Origin: Lactarius indigo
Taxonomy: Eukaryota > Basidiomycota > Agaricomycetes > Russulales > Russulaceae
Assembly: GCA_025766275.1 (NCBI GenBank)
Contig: JAFKAC010000101.1
Coordinates: 124,001-188,000 of the forward strand
Direction of reading: 5' to 3'
DNA length: 64,000 nucleotides
Every line of letters starts with the position of its first letter. Positions within the stretch are counted from its first letter, which is position 1. Below the pieces are notes generated by a model. The model did no database searches and was not told the DNA's origin. It was given only the letters and a program-made list of their open reading frames with translations. Below, in pieces: positions 12,061-21,560 of the stretch. The position numbers and the translations under genes were made by a program.

Positions 12061-12529
12061 AAAGGAATATATTTTGTTGCTCCATTTCTCACATTTCCTT
12101 TTTTTTCACCTTTGGCTGTCGTCTTGCACAGTAACGGCGCTTTCCCACGACCAAGCCCGGGCCCCCTCTACACGGCCAGGCTGATGTTTTGAGCAAGCCC
12201 AAAAGGCCCAGTGATGCAGAGACGTGTTGAAAAACCCTACCAAAATAGATACAGTTTCCATGCAACGGCTCCCACCAAGCAAGGTCATAGTCAACAAAGT
12301 CAACGCCTAGTATACTATATGGCGGGAAAAGTCGTGACTGGATAGAGATCAAGCGAACGCAATCAACTGGAAACGATGGACTTCCCACAGGTACTCATAC
12401 AGTATGTGAAACAACTCGGCTTGTGTCAGCGCTCAAATCGTTCAAGCTCAAGTGTCAAGACTCAATAGTCTGTAAGTAAGAGCGATTGAAATTAGAAATA
12501 TTTAGCATCTCGACTGTTTAGTTTGAGAC
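12061..12529. other. No gene recognised
   Basis: Contains a T-rich tract at 12,095-12,110. A 99-codon minus-strand open frame (12089-12388) has no motif. It is probably the 3' flank of the minus-strand gene that ends at 12530. Confidence 0.3.
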
Positions 12530-14620
12530 TTACGCGATCACGTCGGAAGAATGGGCGAACGAATATTTCTCCATTTTCGGACACAACACGTGTTTTACAT
12601 AGAGTGCTTCTCGACCTTCAAGCCATCTGGGGTTGTAGGCATTGATCGGAAGGCCTGTCGGCACATGCACCTTCTTATGAACTTTCTGGGACCCGATACG
12701 GATGTGAGGAAACGCGCCGCGCTTGTCAAGAGACCAGCTATTGATATGGTTTCGGTGATGCAGCTGGTCAAAGACCTTGAGCCAGTTGTGTAGGTCGGGG
12801 TGTCGCCAATCGGGTTTGACAACTGTGTATGCGATCCGCTTCGAGTTGCAGTCGACATCAGATTCATCTGAGGACATCCCATTGGATCCCAATGCATCTA
12901 ATATATCGAGGTGCCTTTTGAGTGGATCAAAGAGCTTGGCGATACCACGGTGGCGTTGAAACAACTACGTTGTACATGAGCAATTGGTTGCAATAAGGAT
13001 AAGAGACCCACTCACTTGGTATTTGCGCTGTTGCCTGCTATGCTTAGACCTCTCAGAGGCCCTATCCGCTCGCGAGAGCGCTTCACGTTTGTGGCGAGAC
13101 CTAAAACTCCTGATCCGATTGGTGAATGCTCTTTCTATCGCCTGGCGCATCTCCTGTGTATCATCGTACTCCATCTTCTGGACAAAATGATTGACGAAAA
13201 CATGCCCAGCGGAGATATTCCAAGGTGACCTTGGTTCCCCCACTATGTCTGTTACGGACTGGACTTGTTTTCAACTTCACCTTAATTTCCTACTTACACT
13301 TACGTTCGCGGGAAAGTCTTTCCTTTCTTGGCTTTCCCTTTTTCGGACTTGCTGCGCACTAGGAGCCTTAAGATTCTCTCCTAGTGCAAAGTGAGACAAT
13401 GAGACACTCATTGTCCTTATAAGTCTTTATTACTACTATACTCGGGCTAAATGCACCCTTTTATGGCAGGTGTCTCACTTTTGTTGAAACTGAGACATGC
13501 CTCACTTGCCTTTTATATCCTTGTTTCTTCCCACACTTACTGCGGATAGCTGTGCACACCTTCTTCTTTTTCCCGTGCCTGCTGCGGATTGCTGTACTTT
13601 CTTCTCACGCTTGCTGCGGATTGCTGTGTTACTTCTCACGCTTGCTGCAGATTGCGCTATTTGTTTGTTCCGCACAAACAAACCTTTTTCTATATAAGTC
13701 GTGGCCCTAGGTAGCTTGTATCCTTAGACTCGACTTCTTTACCATCACAGTATACATTGTTTTCCCATTCCCTTGGGGTAACTCTCTGCTGAACCATCGA
13801 ACCTCTTGAACCCCCTGAACTCCTCTCACATCTTGAGTATTGTGTCATACTCTGAGATCCTTGTTAACCACTTAAACCTTGCCATTATCGGCTGAATCCT
13901 CGCTCATTGACATAGAAAGACCAGACTTGCTCACGCCGAGCTGAACGTTCCTACTGTAACGTTACAATGTCGATCATGAACTCAGCAGTTGTGGCGTCAC
14001 AAGCCTTTGCGCCATGACCTGTGTGCTCCCACTCGGTTGAAAACCTGGAAACCCGAGAAGGTTCAGGCGTGCGGCCATAGGGTGGGTTCTCCTTAAGGAG
14101 GCAGTCGAGTTCACTTCGGACCAGTTTCTGGACCAGATAAAGTTAGCACAGAAATGTGTCGCAGGGTTGATGTTGGGCGTAAACTGACGGCCAGCACATT
14201 TTTTCTAACCCCTCGGCGCCTTGGACTTTGTCCACGTCGGCTTTGTCTCTTCCAACCGCCGCTGGAACCACCCCCCTGGTACAATGAAAACCCTTATCAA
14301 TCTGGACGGACATGGTGATGGTAGTATGACTTTCCTGCTGGTGACGTTCGGCGTCCTGGGAATTGGAGGGGGGCCCACGGTCAGCTCTCGGGGACCCACG
14401 CACATAGTGGCCACTCGATGGGACAGCCCGATGTTGGCTCAATCCGCCATGGCCGCTGGGTATAGGTAGCGCTGGGGAAACCGTTGATGGCCTCGATGGT
14501 CGAGGTGACAAAGGCTGCAAGGGTTGCCTAGGCGGTGTGAAGGGCTGAGGCAACTGCTGAGAATCCTTCGCACTAATTAGTACTGAATGTATAAGCCAAA
14601 CGAGAGAAAAGCGTAGGGCG
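12530..14620 (-). pseudogene. 3' part of a hypothetical gene ('SNGMSSDESD' family), split by a solo LTR
   Basis: Minus-strand exons: 14127-13972 plus 13249-13016 (one exon, interrupted by the solo LTR at 13250-13966), and 12964-12530 after a 51-nt GTGAGT...GTAG intron. The last exon contains LGSNGMSSDESDVD followed by a WR...WL...GLPINAYNPRWL arrangement. I know this layout from many uncharacterised agaricomycete proteins, often near transposons; its function is unknown. The exon interrupted by the LTR reads across the junction in frame (FMID then IVGEPRSPW) when one copy of the ATGTC duplication is kept. A preceding Pro/Ser-rich exon lies within about 14143-14570; two competing frames are open there and I could not choose with certainty. 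The gene probably continues upstream across the Ty3 element. Confidence 0.5.
13250..13966. mobile_element. Solo LTR, 717 bp
   Basis: Begins TGTTACGG, ends CGTTACA, and is flanked on both sides by the 5-bp direct repeat ATGTC (13245-13249 and 13967-13971), the normal mark of LTR-retroelement integration. No internal region remains, so it is the product of LTR-LTR recombination. It contains a decayed tandem repeat of about 25-30 bp (core TGCTGCGGATTGCTGT) at roughly 13540-13660, and a TATA-like TATATAAG near 13690. It interrupts an exon of the minus-strand gene around it. Its sequence differs from the LTRs of the two larger elements, so it belongs to a third family. Confidence 0.85.
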
Positions 14621-14623
14621 TAC

Positions 14624-14779
14624 CGCAAGACTGCTACTTTGGTATCCATTTTGAACCGCTGTATCGTTACCTATGTCGAATTCCTCAGCTGATCTATATA
14701 GTTCCTGGTCCGAGTCAAAATCAAAGGGAACCAGGGAATCAGAAGCGTAGAAGTCTCGTGGGTCCCAGACATGCTCGTC
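14624..14779 (-). pseudogene. Exon of the disrupted hypothetical gene, 3' half
   Basis: Minus-strand open exon ending at a GTACGC donor near 14623. It encodes an acidic segment including DEHVWDPRDFYASDSLVPF. Its upstream half lies on the far side of the Ty3 element at 21908-22030. Keeping one copy of the TCGTC duplication gives an uninterrupted frame across the junction (QILPLDEHVWDPRDF). The conserved-looking composition supports a real former exon. The product is unknown. Confidence 0.55.
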
Positions 14780-15121
14780 TGTTACGGACCAGCGGACCGT
14801 TCCGTGACGAGAGCGAAGTCGAAGGACTTGGGTTTTATCACAAGTCGAGAAGATGCTGCTTGGAGCACTCAAAGAGCACGCAAGTAAGAGGGAAATACTG
14901 GATTCAAACGAAGAGTAGACAAGGCTTGTACTACTCTATGGTTACCTCTTTATACTCGTACAGACTGGGGTTTTTCGGGACTATTTTCTAACATTTACGA
15001 ACTACTGGTGAGCTGGCAAAAGGTCATCATACGTGGCAGAAACCGCTGGCAAGAAGTACGTTCACTGGCAATCGATTCGACGTGGCGCATTTCGTGACCG
15101 TGATGTCACGTGGGCGTGACA
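14780..15121 (-). repeat. 3' LTR of element 1
   Basis: 342 bp, TGTTAC...GTGACA on the plus strand. It matches 21561-21902 except for an A instead of G at two places near the inner end (in TTCACTGG and GGCGCATT). Confidence 0.93.
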
Positions 15122-15132
15122 TAGCCCTCCTT

Positions 15133-16437
15133 CTAGGCGCGATCGTCCCGATCCGCGTTGTCGAGCGCACGCGAGAAATCGTAGTCGTGACGAAAGATAA
15201 AGTGAGTCGGGCGCTCGTATGGCGTACCTCGCCGTTGTGCGCGAAGTCGAGTGTTGATTTGTGTTGCTCGTTCGCGATCCACCGCGCGCCCGAGCATAGC
15301 GAGCCACGCACAATAGGTGCGCGCGTGAGCGTGAGTTGTCGAGACATGACAAACGCGTCGAGTCGCGCACTTGGTGTGAGGCTGGCGACATTCGAACGTG
15401 AGGTGTTGCTCGTCGTCACAGTAACTGCATGCGGGTAGGCCTCGCCTATCGTGGCGCGATGCTCGTTGATCTTCGTCGGCTATTTGGCTAGCGGGAGACG
15501 CTTCTCCGTGAAGAGTTGGGAACTGGGTGTGGCGCGTCACCTGCGCGGTCTGAGCGTAAGTACAGAGGTGTTGGCGCGGCGGGACAGGAAGTGCGATTTC
15601 TGATCCAATGACCGGTACGCGATGATGGTCGAGTCGCCGGTCGGTGTTGTTCATACGTATAGTGGCGAATGGTAGAAGGGTAGGGAGGGGATCCGACAGA
15701 TACGGCTTCAAACGTGAAGCTGCACGTGCACTGGCCAGGCGCTGGTCGATTTCGTCAGCCTCGGTACTCCACTCACTCCATGCTCGCTCGGTTTCCTTCA
15801 TGCGTGCCACGAGTTGGTCGCGTCTGACGAGTGATGCGCGGAGACGATACACTTCCGCGGTGACTCCTGGATCAGCGAGCAAATACAGAGCCTGGTCGAC
15901 TTCCTGTCGCGCGGGATGGTCTGCGCGAAATAGGTCCCTGTTGTCTGGCGAATCTGCAGGGAGATCTGGGCCGTTGCGAGGTTTAGCAAATAGCGGACCA
16001 TAATAGATGGGCTGGTTACGTCCTTCGGTGGCGATAATTACTGGTCGATCGCGTTGGTCGATTAGGAACTGAACAAATGGAGCTCGTCCTCTAGTTCCGT
16101 TCGCAAGTGGTATCTCCATGAGATAGTCGTTAGTGGGGAGCGTCATAACCCATTGCCGGTCCGGTCGTTCGATCCTGTCAAGGAGCGATCGACGTTGATC
16201 TACTCCTAACGGGTTGCTGGGTCGCGGGGGTAGTGGGTGCTGTGGCGATGTCGGGGTTGGGTTGGCGATACGCAGAGCTAAGGCTGGCTTCGGCGACGAA
16301 GGCAGAGCCAGACGAGGTATCTCAGGTGCTGGTGTCAGAGGTGACTGAGGGCCTTCCCAAAGTCCCGCTTCTTCTTCTTCCTGAGCAATTTGCTCCAACG
16401 CCTCCCTGAGTAGTCTCTGTCGACGGTTAGTACGCGC
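15133..16437 (-). CDS. Element 1 accessory domain with zinc knuckle, downstream of integrase
   Basis: About 435 codons in the same frame as the integrase and separated from it by a single TAG (16440-16438). It starts with a charged stretch (QIAQEEEEAGLWEG), then a Pro-rich linker, then a conserved-looking block with DYLMEIPLANG and IYYGPLFAKP, a helical charged region (LRASLVRRDQLVARMKETER), and near its end a CX2CX4HX4C knuckle (CSYCDDEQHLTFEC). The block resembles the C-terminal part of element 2's integrase polyprotein (DYIPFPIKLPNG, FLYGKPLYATP), where it is fused without a stop. Ty3/gypsy elements normally end pol at the chromodomain, so this is an extra module. The function is unknown; nucleic-acid binding is a guess from the knuckle. 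It ends at the polypurine tract. Confidence 0.6.
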   Translation of the reverse strand, partial: ARTNRRQRLLREALEQIAQEEEEAGLWEGPQSPLTPAPEIPRLALPSSPKPALALRIANPTPTSPQHPLPPRPSNPLGVDQRRSLLDRIERPDRQWVMTLPTNDYLMEIPLANGTRGRAPFVQFLIDQRDRPVIIATEGRNQPIYYGPLFAKPRNGPDLPADSPDNRDLFRADHPARQEVDQALYLLADPGVTAEVYRLRASLVRRDQLVARMKETERAWSEWSTEADEIDQRLASARAASRLKPYLSDPLPTLLPFATIRMNNTDRRLDHHRVPVIGSEIALPVPPRQHLCTYAQTAQVTRHTQFPTLHGEASPASQIADEDQRASRHDRRGLPACSYCDDEQHLTFECRQPHTKCATRRVCHVSTTHAHARTYCAWLAMLGRAVDRERATQINTRLRAQRRGTPYERPTHFIFRHDYDFSRALDNADRDDRA

Positions 16438-18354
16438 CTACGAGTGTCGTCTGTGTAACCCCTGCGGTGTGATGTAGGTGCTAAGGCCCCACATGTCTTC
16501 GCGAGATCGCGGAGAGTTCTCCCGCGCGTCGTACGTGGGTCCGACGTTGGCCCACCGTTCGACTTCGCGGTTGACTTGTGCGCGCAGCCACTGCGGGGTA
16601 TCGCTGTCAGAGATCCACGGGTACTGTGGTGGGTGACGAGGCGGGGCGTTATCCATGAGGGAGATAGAGTCAATCGTTATGTCGTGCGCCTCTTTATACT
16701 CGCGGATGAGATCTGGGGTCCGTAAGTTCGATTCTGGTTCCCAGCTATCGTGTGCCGCAGTATACCCCTTCCATTGAACTAGATATTGCGGCGTTTTGCG
16801 GCGTCCGAAGGTGCGATAATCGAGAAGTCGTTCCACTTCCCATTCTTGTTCGCCGTCTATAAGATCCGGTGGAGGGTTACTTTCTTTCGCACCATTGATC
16901 TCGGTAGTTTTATAGGGCGTGAGTAATCCTGCGTGAAAGGTGTTATGAATGTGCCACGTCGCTGGTAGCTGTAGGGCATAGGTGATGTCCGAGATACGCT
17001 GTGTAACGAGGAAGGGTCCGTATCGGCGAGGTGCCAACTTCGTAGTAGGATGGGTAGTTTTCAAGTTTGTGGCGTCCAGCCAGACCTTGTCGCCGATGCG
17101 ATAGGGCTGATACGCTGTCCCCTTTACCCATTTCAACTGGGTCGTCCTCATGGCCTCTTTCGCTTGTCGTCGAACTTCCTTGAGTTCCGTGAGTCTGTCG
17201 GTCGCTGTAGGCGATGGAGTGGCGTTCGTTGTAGGTTGATGGACGTGGGGCGTGAATCCGACTAGTAGTTCGAATGGTGTTTTCCGAGTCGTTTCGGACG
17301 TCCACGAGTTGAGAGTGTACTGCGCGATCGGTAACCATTTTGCCCAATCGTTCTGTTGATAGTTCGAGAAAACTCGTAAGTATTGTTCTAGGCGTTGGTT
17401 AGTACGCTCTGATTGGCCATCCGTGCGCGGGTGGTAGGCAGTACTGATGTTTTGCTCTACTTTCAGCGCGGCGCATAGTGCTCTGGTGAACGAGGCAGTG
17501 AAGCGTGGGTCCCTATCAGATATCACTTTGGTGGGGAGTCCGTAGTGCGGCACGACGTATCGGAGATATAGCGCCGCTGTCTGTTCTGCGTCTATCGCTT
17601 CTCGACACGGGATGAATATACTGGCCTTCGAACATCCCTGATCGGTGATCGTAAGGATGGAATCGTACTTTCCTGATTTAGGCAGTTTAACGATGAAATC
17701 GAGAGCTACGATGTGAAATGGCAACGCTGTTTCTGTAGGGTAGATGGGTGAGATCGGTGGTTTTGGACGACCTGGCAGGTTTTTATTGGCTTGGCAAGTA
17801 TGGCAGCCGGAGACGTAGTCGGCGATATCCTTCGTCATATTTGGCCACCAATAGTGTTTTTGTATTGCCTGCGTGGTTTTTGTCTGGCCGGGGTGACCGG
17901 CAGTAATCGAATCGTGGAAGGATTCGATCACCCCCCTCCTCAGGGTGAGATCGTCCACGATCACAAGACGTCCGCGGTGAAAGGCAAGGGAAGGAGAAGT
18001 CGAGGATCGCTCCAAATGGTAACGGTCGACCCAATCCGTGGGGAGTGCGACGAGTTGTGCATGACGACATCGGTCGTCAAGAGAAACAAGATGAGCAGTG
18101 TTGATAAAGTAGGCGGGGGGTAAGACGATGACGCCGGTGTTATCGTCGCCGGTTGGTACGAGCGCGGGGTGTCGAGAAAGTGAGTCAGCGTGAAGGGTAG
18201 GTCCGGGCACATGGCGAAGGCGAAGATCATAATCAGCGAGGATGTTGACTAATCGTGCAACGCGACGATTGATGTGCTGGGGAGAGCAGTAGTGTAGGAG
18301 ATTGGCGTGGTCAGTAAAGACGGTAACCGGGTGTCGTGCGGCCACCAGGAGATG
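16438..18354 (-). CDS. Element 1 RNase H end, integrase and chromodomain
   Basis: Begins with the end of RNase H (VTVFTDHANLLHY, HADSLSRHP). The integrase zinc-binding HHCC module follows (HPGQTKTTQAIQKHYWWPNM ... CHTCQANK), then the DDE core: LDFIVKLP with the first Asp, VISDRDPRF with the second, and YHPRTDGQSERTNQ with the catalytic Glu. A C-terminal chromodomain is clear (WEVERLLDYRTFGRRKTPQ, YLVQWKGY, DSWEPESNL) and would target integration to modified chromatin. The segment is in frame with the reverse transcriptase but cut off from it by TGA at 18357-18355, where related elements have Arg in HWR. It ends at TAG 16440-16438. Confidence 0.9.
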   Translation of the reverse strand, partial: HLLVAARHPVTVFTDHANLLHYCSPQHINRRVARLVNILADYDLRLRHVPGPTLHADSLSRHPALVPTGDDNTGVIVLPPAYFINTAHLVSLDDRCRHAQLVALPTDWVDRYHLERSSTSPSLAFHRGRLVIVDDLTLRRGVIESFHDSITAGHPGQTKTTQAIQKHYWWPNMTKDIADYVSGCHTCQANKNLPGRPKPPISPIYPTETALPFHIVALDFIVKLPKSGKYDSILTITDQGCSKASIFIPCREAIDAEQTAALYLRYVVPHYGLPTKVISDRDPRFTASFTRALCAALKVEQNISTAYHPRTDGQSERTNQRLEQYLRVFSNYQQNDWAKWLPIAQYTLNSWTSETTRKTPFELLVGFTPHVHQPTTNATPSPTATDRLTELKEVRRQAKEAMRTTQLKWVKGTAYQPYRIGDKVWLDATNLKTTHPTTKLAPRRYGPFLVTQRISDITYALQLPATWHIHNTFHAGLLTPYKTTEINGAKESNPPPDLIDGEQEWEVERLLDYRTFGRRKTPQYLVQWKGYTAAHDSWEPESNLRTPDLIREYKEAHDITIDSISLMDNAPPRHPPQYPWISDSDTPQWLRAQVNREVERWANVGPTYDARENSPRSREDMWGLSTYITPQGLHRRHS

Positions 18355-19845
18355 TCACCAATGTTCGAGGCCGCGAACGAGGGCGAGGAACTCGCGATCG
18401 TATACATCGTAATTCCGTTCGGCGGGTGAAAATGCCTGGGAGAAATATCCGACCGCTTGATGCTTATTTCGCGGATCCGGTTGCGTGAGAATGGCACCGA
18501 TGGCGTATAAAGAGGCGTCAGTTTGGAGGGAATAGGGTAGGTCGGTGTCTGGTTGTTTCAGCGCAGGGCGTGAGCAAGCGAGGGAGATGAGGGTATCGAG
18601 AGCCGTCGTATGCTCCGCGGTCCATTCGAATAGAACGTCCTTACGCAGGAGTTGTGTAAGTGGTTGGGCAAGGTGTGCGTAGTGCGGGATAAAGGGTCGT
18701 TGATATCCTAGTACGCCGAGGACGCTGCGCACTTGTTTGACAGTGGTAAGGTGGCGTGGCCAGTCATGTAGGCCCGATATTTTGTCCTGACCCATGCGGA
18801 TCGTTCCGTTTGCGATGGTCATGCCGAGGTAATCGATTTCAGTGCGTTTGAATTCGCACTTGGAGAGTTTTAAGAAATAGCTCTCGTCGAGGAGGACCTG
18901 CAGAACTTTGTTAACGATCATACGATGTCGTTGGATATCGTGAGTTGTAGCGATCAGTATGTCGTCCATGTAGACGAACAATTCCGCGGGGTGCTGATTG
19001 AGCAGATTGCGAAAGATGCGATTCATTGCGCGCACGAAGGTCGCTGGCGAATTCGTAAGTCCAAAATACATGACCATCGGTTCGAACAACCCGCGAGGCG
19101 TTTTGAACGCCGCCTTCCATTGGTCACCATCTTTGATGCGGATATTGTTATATCCCCACCATATATCGAACTTCGTGAACAAAGTTTTATCGGCCAGTCG
19201 ATCCAAGATGTTAGAGATTAGCGGAATCGGATAAGTATCTCTAACCGTGATTTTATTCAGTGGCTTGTAATCCTGAACTGGCCGCAGCTTGCCGTCTTTT
19301 TTCTTTAGAAAGAAAAATGACGAGGCGTAATGTGACTTCGACTCACGGATGTATCCCTTCTCGAGATGTTCGCGCAAAAATTCGTCCAAATGCTCCATCT
19401 CTTTAGCGTTTAACGGATATATTTTGCACTGGAGCGTGGGCGGTGCGTCCGGGAGCAGTGTAATCACGTGGTCGTCCATTCGTTCGGGGGGGAATCGTTT
19501 AGCGGCTTCTTCCGAAAAGACGGTGGCGTATCGTTCGTACTGGGGTGGCAACATTTCTGCTCCGCTAGAACCGAACTTTTCCGCCATTTGCTGTGCGATG
19601 GTGTCGATTATGTCGCATCGTCTATAGGTAAGTCGTCTTGTCCCGCCCAGCAACTGATTTTTCGACCAGTTGATATCGGGATTGGTGTCTTTGAACCATG
19701 CGTGGCCCAATATGATGCGTGGTCGACCCAAAGTAGTGACGTAGAGGTGAGTATTATATTCGCGTCCATCCCAAGTAAATGTAACGGGGCACGCCTTTGT
19801 GATAGTACCTGTCTGATTGGGGGTCCCGTCTGCGTTATACGCTTG
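18355..19845 (-). CDS. Element 1 reverse transcriptase and RNase H
   Basis: Reverse transcriptase with the expected order: LRPVQDYKPLNKITVRDTYP, FDIWWGYNNIRI, LTNSPATFVRAMN, and the catalytic YMDD in ELFVYMDDILIA; then the connection and the start of RNase H (LQTDASLYAIGAILTQ). The upstream part continues the protease region from the gag frame (GRPRIILGHAWF), so a TGA at 19848-19846 is all that separates it from gag-protease. Three in-frame stops across the element make this copy unlikely to be autonomous unless they are read through. Confidence 0.9.
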   Translation of the reverse strand, partial: QAYNADGTPNQTGTITKACPVTFTWDGREYNTHLYVTTLGRPRIILGHAWFKDTNPDINWSKNQLLGGTRRLTYRRCDIIDTIAQQMAEKFGSSGAEMLPPQYERYATVFSEEAAKRFPPERMDDHVITLLPDAPPTLQCKIYPLNAKEMEHLDEFLREHLEKGYIRESKSHYASSFFFLKKKDGKLRPVQDYKPLNKITVRDTYPIPLISNILDRLADKTLFTKFDIWWGYNNIRIKDGDQWKAAFKTPRGLFEPMVMYFGLTNSPATFVRAMNRIFRNLLNQHPAELFVYMDDILIATTHDIQRHRMIVNKVLQVLLDESYFLKLSKCEFKRTEIDYLGMTIANGTIRMGQDKISGLHDWPRHLTTVKQVRSVLGVLGYQRPFIPHYAHLAQPLTQLLRKDVLFEWTAEHTTALDTLISLACSRPALKQPDTDLPYSLQTDASLYAIGAILTQPDPRNKHQAVGYFSQAFSPAERNYDVYDREFLALVRGLEHW

Positions 19846-21531
19846 TCATGCGGGGACGTCGATCGTGGTTATTGTAAGTCGCTGGACGAGGATAGGGTCG
19901 ATGAAGTTTTGTGATGCTCCAGAATCGAGTAGCACCGGTACTTTGTCTTCATTCTCGACGTCGACCGATATGGTGAGGGTTGTGCTGTCAGTCGATGATA
20001 GTACGTTGATCTCGGTGATGCCATCTCCGTCTAGATCGTCGTCGTCGTCAAGTCCAGCTTCGATAAGCATCTGAGAGATCATTTGCTTTCGATCGGCGCC
20101 TGATAACCCCAACAGTCCGGAGATTAACATTTGTTTGTCCAGGACCGGTGGAGGGGCCGTCGCAGGTTGTTGTACCGGCACAGTGGCAACCTCGTTAACA
20201 CAACTAGGACCGGCCCGTTTCTTTGGGCAGTCGCGGGAAAGATGTCCTGACTGCTTACAACGGAAGCAAAGACCTTCTTTCCTGCAACGTTCCCATTCCG
20301 CCTGTTCCTGGGGAGTGCGCTGGCGTGGCGTGAAGGTATTGACTGCGTCTACGTCCATTGGTACTACGTCGCTTCGTGGGGCGGGGCGGGGTGCGATAGG
20401 TTTTGGCGGTGGTACTGCTCCTTTTCCCAAAGCTGCCACGCAGTTGGTGATTGTGCGGAATCGCTGAACTTCCTCTCGTGTCGCAATTTTCCAATCGTCC
20501 ATAGTGACGGGCATAACTCCTCGTTTTAAGCAGGCGACCAAGAGTCCTTTCTTTAGGCCTCGCCGGAATAGGTCCACCGTACCGATGGCTGTCATGTCCC
20601 ATCCTGCTGCCTCTGCTAGCTGTTCGAATCGAGCGATGTATTCGTCGATGGCTTCTCCGTTCATTGTTAAGGCGGTGAGTTTAGCGTAAGCGGTTTGTTT
20701 ACTGAGCGTATCTGTCCAAGCGTTTTTGAAGTCGACGACGAATTCGTTCCACAGTCGTTCGTCAGTCTCCGCGATGGGGTGCGTGGTGTGATTAATCTTT
20801 TCGTCCAGTTTTTTATCCTGTGACTGGTTCCAGTTTTCTACGTCCGGTCCTCGGATGAGGGTTAACGCCAGAGCTACCCGCTGATATGGTGAAATCATTC
20901 GTTCGTTCGTACGATTTACTCGGCGATACTGGTTGAACTCGTGTAGGAATTGAGCGCTTTTCGCTCTGTCTCCATTAAAGTACGTGGGTGCTCCTCCTTG
21001 GAGGGGTCCATTGGTCGTAGTCGTTGAAGGTGTACCACCAGATCCGCTTGCCATCGGAATGGGTGGGGTCGGGAACGGAAGTGATGTGAATGGCGGGGGT
21101 TGTTGTGGTGAGCGACACTTTCCTTTTCGTTTCAACGAGGCGATGGCTAATCGGTGGGTATTCCAGTCGTAAGCTGGGATGGTTTGGATGTCCGATCTTA
21201 TGCGTAATCCCCAGTCGTGTGGTCGTTCGACGCGAGCGCTGTTATATGTCGCCCAGCCCGGGTAATCAAGTAGTACTTCGTACCACGCGTTTTCGTTTTC
21301 AAAGTACTCGACGTCGAGACTCGGATCCGGTGTTCGTTCGAGCGTATACCCTCTGTGGTGTTCCCACACGAGGCCTTTAACCGTAAGATCTGTGAGATTG
21401 GGTGCTGTCCGTCTGAGTACCAGTCGTTTTTCGGTACTGTCGTCTGGGTCGTGTGCGGGTTCGATATATGCGAACTGTCCATCTGGGGCTTCCGCCAGTT
21501 TCGTTCGTACGACACTTGTGCGCTGTGTCGT
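19846..21531 (-). CDS. Element 1 gag and start of protease
   Basis: The open frame runs from a TAG at 21534-21532 to TGA 19848-19846. No ATG occurs before the internal ATG at roughly 21055 (MASGSGG), yet the upstream 160 codons look coding (WYEVLLDYPGWATYNSARVE) and match in kind the N-terminus of element 2 gag, so the true start may be mutated or non-ATG. The capsid region has LTLIRGPDVENWNQ and FEQLAEAAGWD. A CX2CX4HX4C zinc knuckle follows (CFRCKQSGHLSRDC), and the C-terminus carries the aspartic protease motif VLLDSGASQNFI. Confidence 0.85.
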   Translation of the reverse strand, partial: TTQRTSVVRTKLAEAPDGQFAYIEPAHDPDDSTEKRLVLRRTAPNLTDLTVKGLVWEHHRGYTLERTPDPSLDVEYFENENAWYEVLLDYPGWATYNSARVERPHDWGLRIRSDIQTIPAYDWNTHRLAIASLKRKGKCRSPQQPPPFTSLPFPTPPIPMASGSGGTPSTTTTNGPLQGGAPTYFNGDRAKSAQFLHEFNQYRRVNRTNERMISPYQRVALALTLIRGPDVENWNQSQDKKLDEKINHTTHPIAETDERLWNEFVVDFKNAWTDTLSKQTAYAKLTALTMNGEAIDEYIARFEQLAEAAGWDMTAIGTVDLFRRGLKKGLLVACLKRGVMPVTMDDWKIATREEVQRFRTITNCVAALGKGAVPPPKPIAPRPAPRSDVVPMDVDAVNTFTPRQRTPQEQAEWERCRKEGLCFRCKQSGHLSRDCPKKRAGPSCVNEVATVPVQQPATAPPPVLDKQMLISGLLGLSGADRKQMISQMLIEAGLDDDDDLDGDGITEINVLSSTDSTTLTISVDVENEDKVPVLLDSGASQNFIDPILVQRLTITTIDVPA

Positions 21532-21560
21532 CTAGCGAGGGAGTAGGGGGTCTACTCTTA

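Noticed and set aside
14758..14991. 77-codon plus-strand frame, also present at 21560-21772
   Set aside because: Both copies lie within the LTRs of element 1; the duplication is the LTR pair, not a gene pair.
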